Assembly (NCBI GenBank): GCA_947846985.1
Contig: CANTUZ010000001.1
Location: 171,468,447 to 171,532,446, forward strand
DNA from: Fratercula arctica
Lineage: Eukaryota > Chordata > Aves > Charadriiformes > Alcidae
Length of the DNA: 64,000 nt
Direction: 5' to 3'
Part shown: positions 54,801-60,800 of the stretch, in pieces
Position numbering within the stretch: the stretch's first letter is position 1
How the letters are laid out: each line of letters starts with the position of its first letter
Translations under genes and position numbers: made by a program
The notes under the pieces: model-generated
The model's database searches: none
What the model was told of the DNA's origin: nothing
What the model saw: only the letters and a program-made list of their open reading frames with translations

Positions 54801-57800
54801 TTAATATTACCATGGAAAGCAAAAACAAACAAACAGGGAGAGAAAGCAGTTGTATAGAAAGGAAATACCAGAACTGTCATCAGGTAAATCAGTTCTAAAC
54901 TGTCACTCAAAGCATTAAACAGAGCACCCAAAATTGTGTGTAGAACATAATAAAACATTGTATATGAATATAAAAGCAAGGAGAATGCATTTTAGTTGTT
55001 ATGGCAGTATAGTAGTAAGTGGGCAGAGGTCCCCAGGTACTGATACTGGGTTCAAATGGCCGCCCTGGGTACTCCTCATTGCTGGGTTAACCAGTGTTTG
55101 AGCCAGAGTCTGACACAGTCTCTATCAAGCTGGTGCAATCAGAGCCCAAACGCAGTGAGCAGGAGAAAGAAACTATTGTATACATGAAGGTGCTTCTCTT
55201 CCACCTTGACACCTAGTCTTGATCTCTGACTGCAGACAAAAGGATACAATTTCTCCAGAATTATACTAAAATAATTTCTAAATATCTGACTATTCAAAAA
55301 ATGGCTTTACAAACTAACTCACACTCATCATTTTAAAGTGCTATCCAGGCAGAATTTATGAACCCAAATACAAGACAAAAGGTGACACATAACCAGCTTA
55401 AACCGAGCATCTTACAATCCCTGGGGCCCCTATGATTTCACCCAGGAGCTTTCCAAGGTGCCTAGAGTTGTGCTAAGGGTCATTTCCAGTAGCATCCTTG
55501 TCTCTCAGTGGCTACCTAACCAATCACTTCATGCTTGAAGCCACCTGAAACGCACAATCAGGAATCTCAACACCTATGCAGGAAAAGGAGGTGCCTACAA
55601 AAAAGCAGAGGCATCACCTCATAATCTGAAGTGACACAAGAGACAGTCCCACAGTAGGGCAGCTTCAGTGCATCACTCCCTGCTGATGAGTTAAGGCATC
55701 CCAGCCCTCAGCACATGGGTTGCTGTGAATCACAGTCTCAGAGACTTCTCCTGAGAGCCTAGGTGACTAATAGCATCATTAAATCCACTCTTGTAGATAA
55801 GTACTTTTTATAAGCACATCTATTGGTAAGACCTCTTGTACGATACCTGCCAAAACACTTTCAAACAAATATGTGAGGTGGCTAGTCTCTTCAATAGTTT
55901 CTAAAAGGCATTGCTCCAACAAATGAAATAACGTATCAAATAAAAATTTAAAGCTAACAAAAAAAAAATGCTTGCCTAAATAGCGGTGTATTAAACCTGT
56001 TCAGTGCTGCCAGCAAGTGCTTTTCTAAAGAAGACACCTGTTTGTACCATAAACAAAGATACTTGTTCAACGTGCATAAATTAATATCTCTTTAGACTTT
56101 ATCCCTCTAAAGATGCAATTCATTTTACATAGGGCAATACAACATGTAGCAATACAACCAGCACAAAAAAGGTATAAAATGGTTTCAATTTATGATATTT
56201 TTCTGTTAAACACAACCCAGTAGTTTACTGTAGAACCTATACAAGATTGCCTGAAAAATGGATATACGTGTTTGTTGTGAATGTTCAACAAAAATGTGAC
56301 TTACTTGTCCACAAGGTGCTTTCTGTAAAGTGATTGTGAATTTGTTTTTCCCAGTGCCTTTTACCAAAATGTACTGGCAAATCCCAAGAAAAGTAAAATG
56401 ACGTCCATCAAATGTTGTGAAATGAGAGCTACCTGTGATGGAGCACTCAGCTTGAGAGAAAAAGGATAAACAAGAATGTTCACTTGCATAAGAATGTATC
56501 ATTATTCTGTAAATGATGGAAGAGAGGTAAATAAGAAACTTTCTCCCCATTTCTAAGCACATAATCCAGGCTAACTTTAATCTATCTAGCTGTTATGGTA
56601 TTTGGAAATAAAGTATGCTATATTCACCTATTTCCATCAGATACCATCTCATGTTGCACAGACCACTGCGTGGCATCTTTTGGTTCTAACAAGATGAGAT
56701 GCCTTTGAGTTATGAGTTCTCTAAAATACAAAAGAGCTTTCTCTTATCACAACTCTGAAGTTTCCTAGAATCTTCTTCCTCATCATCTTTTGGCATGAAT
56801 GAGTGTGAAAGAGGACAAGCTTCTTTCTCATTCCTTCTCGGTACTATGGCACTGCTTTTTACTGCAGGTATGAAGAGGCTGCAGGCATTGAGTCCCTAGA
56901 ACCAGACTAGAGTAGTCATAATTAACCCCTGACATGCACACATAATGCAGACAGGACCTGGAGTGGTTCTCAGTGTCAACTGCTTTACACTACAGGTCCA
57001 CCCTGTCAAGCCTTGCTTAGTGACTCTTAATCCTTGTTTACTACCTCATTCAGAAGCAGCTCCTAAATTTGTAAAAAATTCTCTTTCACAAATTTCATAG
57101 TATAATCTTGTCTAAGATACAGAACTGTCAGGAGAGTTTCACTAAGCAACTACTGCATGTTCCTCTGAGTAACTCATTACAGAGACATGTAATCTTTAAA
57201 GATAAGGATCATTATCCAAATGTGAACTGGTGTCACAAGGGAGAAACTACAGCACACTGAGCATCAGAATGATGTTTTTCCTATTATTTGCATTACAGTT
57301 GCTCCTAGAATTGAGGAGATCCTTGTATCTGGCCCAGATATTGCACAGGCAGTAGAAATAAGCCACCTGCCTCAAAGAACATAGAGAGTAAACAGGAGAT
57401 AGAAAACAAGAAGTGGATGTACCACACTGAGTTGGGGAAGCAAATGGGAAAGGGTAAGGTGAGTGTGGTCAGGCAGTTAACAGCTTCACCCCAGATGGCC
57501 CACTGCTACTCTCAACATCTATCTGTTTTACCATTCTTCTTAAATTAGTACCACAAGCCCTTGGATCATATTTGGTTCTGTTGTCTTATGAAAAGTTTAT
57601 CTCTTATGTTCATTGAGGAGAGAAAAGAATAATGAAATACAGATACCTGGGCAATCATGATCAGTGCAGTTCCAAATGCCACCAATACAAATACTGAAAA
57701 GAAAAATCACAAAACACAGAAATTCAGTGTTCTGATCTTTAGCAAGAGCAGCTTTGAGCTAATTAATGTCTTGAATTCATCCTTTCCATAGAATAGCCTG

Positions 57801-60800
57801 TATACTTTAGTGATACACAAGGCCCAGACTGTAAAACATAGATATCAACTATTCTTTAAAATGTAAGAGTGACTATGACGTTAAACTAACTACAGGCAGC
57901 AGTCACAGAGAGAGGAAACACAGATGTGAAGCTTTCACATACCAGTTGCTACATTCTTGCTCAATTTTTGAGCCTACAGGGAAGGCAGTTCCATGATAAA
58001 TACAAGGACAATTCGACACAGAGATACAAGTTCCATTTTCCATAATGAGACCTATTGGGAGGGAAGTTAATAAATGAGATAAAAAACAAGTTAATGAACT
58101 CCAATCACCATTTTCCCCCCATCTGACTCAAACATTCAAATCTGCCAGAAGGTGATCTCATCAGTCTTAACTGGGGATCAGCAAAAAGAGTCACCCAGGG
58201 AGTGCAGAGAGCTCAGTGATGAACAGTGGAGCTCTCTCACAGCAGTTGCCACTCTGAATAGTGGCTTTATGAAAAATGTCTGCCTTAAGCATGTAAAAAT
58301 GTACAGACTCAAAAATGAAAAGATTCTGAGATCACATAATCTTTAGTCCTTTTAGAATAGGATTGTTCACAGTCCAATCCCTAATTTTTATTGTGTAGAG
58401 GTCTCAGGAATTTTGTTTTCTTTTACAGGCCTCAGGAAGTTTGTCTTATGCTCTGTACAAGAAAACACATTCTGTTTAAACAAAATCTCAATACATTTTG
58501 GAATAATTCAAATAAAGTTAATTAAATCTATGTAGTATCTTATTGTAGAAAGCATTAGTGATGGCTCCAGATTTTAACCAATATTTCATTCTGAGACACT
58601 TTTGTATTTTAGAGAAATATTTAGAGCACAATAAAAGGAAAAATCACAGTGAAAACAACAACAGCTGGAGAAGAATTTACAATATTCATATTTTCTGGAT
58701 TTAACTTCAAGCACAGTCTATTTAGACAACTTTATTATGATGCTGGATATCAGCTTTACACATACTTTTTAACATTAAATTGACAGTATTTACCGTCTGG
58801 ACAGTAACAGCCATCTAAGCAGTGTAGGTTGCTGCCAAGACAATCTTTTTCAAATGTGCAGGTTGGTGGACAACAACTGATACAGTCACGGTGTACAAAG
58901 CTGTCTTCACACTTCTCAGCTAGAAAAAATACATGGTACATTGAACAGCAGTGCAATTTCTCTTTCCATGCTGGAGAAACCCTCTGTCTCAAATAAAGAG
59001 TTGTGCAGTGCTTCTGGTATAGGTAATCGTTCAGATCAGGTACAATGGATTGGTTGGAGAGGTTTTAACTGATAACTGTGGTGAACCTCTCACCAGTATT
59101 TGAATCTTTCTTTGCCAAATTCTTACATCACCACTCCAAAAGAAGTTATAGTTTCTGTGACAGAGGAACATGTGCTCATATCTCAGCCAGTTCAAAGTCT
59201 TGTGCATGAGACTGAACTGAAATTGATGGGTGATGGTGATAACTCGAAGGAGATGAATTAACTGTATTAATTCTGTTATAGGACCAGTAGAGGCTGAAAG
59301 GTCATCTGGGAAGAAGGGAACATCAAATCACAGATGTTTGTTCTTCGTCCTAGAATATGACCAGCACATATGATGTTTCAAGCAATCTGTGGAAACATGA
59401 ATTTTGTGTGGATCTAGATCAGATCACAATGGAATTAAAATATTCTTCTAGCAAGTCATTGACTTCATTGTTTGCCAGCAGTAGTGAAGTTGGCTGATCT
59501 ACTTCAGTATCAGGTTTGAGTACTATAGTGACAAATGTTGTCAAGATGGAATTACTTGAAATGGATATGTGGGGTATCTCAAAGGTCACATAGTATGCTT
59601 TATTAAATAGCCTTACTACAGGCAGGAAAGTCGTCCCTCCAGTCCCGCACCGGGGACCCAGCGTGAGAGCATGCTCTAGCGTACTCTGTCACCGCCCTGC
59701 AGTATGTCTCATCATCATCCACTCTGAAATGATAAAACAAGGGATTAATCATGGAACTCAAATCCCATCTCTAAATCTCTGCCGTAAGATATTGCACAGC
59801 ATACTTCACACACAGCTGACACCACTCAGTCATAACGGCACACGGTGAAAATACTATGAAAAGGAACAAGCTATATTGAATATCCCCTCTACTCCGCTCT
59901 GGTAAGACCCCACCTGGAGTACTGCATCCAGCTCTGGAGTCCTCAGCACAAGAAGGACATGGACCTGTTGGAATGGGTCCAGCGGAGGGCCATGAAGATG
60001 ATCAGAGGGCTGGAGCACCTATGCTATAAGGACAGGCTGAGAGAGTTGGGGTTGTTCAGCCTGGAGAAGAGAAGGCTCCAGGGAAACCTTATAGCAGCCT
60101 TCCAGTACTTAAAGGGGGCCTACAGGAAGGATGGGAGGGACTCTTTATCAGGGAATGTAATGATAGGACACAGGGTAATGGCTTCAAACTGAAAGAGGGT
60201 AGATTTAGATTGGATATCAGGAAGAAATTCTTTACTGTGAAGGTGGTCAGACGCTGGAACAGGTTGCCCAGGGAAGCTGTCGATGCCCCGTCCTTGGAAG
60301 TGTTCAAGGCCAGGCTGGATGAGGCTTTGAGCAGCCTGGTCTAGTGGGAGGTGTCCCTGCCCATGGCAGGGGGGTTGGAACTAGATGATCTTTAAGGTCC
60401 CTTCCAACCCAAACCATTCTGTGATTCTGTGAATATACTGTTGTGGTTCATCATTTGATATTACAAAAAGTTATTTAATTTTAACATTACCACAAGGAAC
60501 AAAACCACTAATTTATTACAAAAAAGATAAAAGCTGCTTATGACATTGTCTTCAAGACAAGTTGTCCTTGTCTTGGAGACAATGGACAACTCAACAGTCT
60601 CAAGATCCACAGCTCAGGCCCTCTCCCTCCTGCATGACATGGAAACTCTGACCTACACTAATAAAAGACATTCTGGACCAAGTAACAAGTTCAAGTTTCC
60701 AATTCCCTGTCAGTCCTTGAACTGAGGTGAGAAGAACCCTGTTGGTGTACTCCTGACCTTGTGCTGAAGTGCTCGGCGTCAGAAGCATTAATTACTGAAT

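Noticed and set aside
55020..55800. Repeat-like, less AT-rich intron block
   Set aside because: I could not match it to a family with confidence, so it is only mentioned in the intron entry.
59959..60192. 77-codon plus-strand frame as a host gene
   Set aside because: It is the truncated end of a CR1 reverse-transcriptase ORF.
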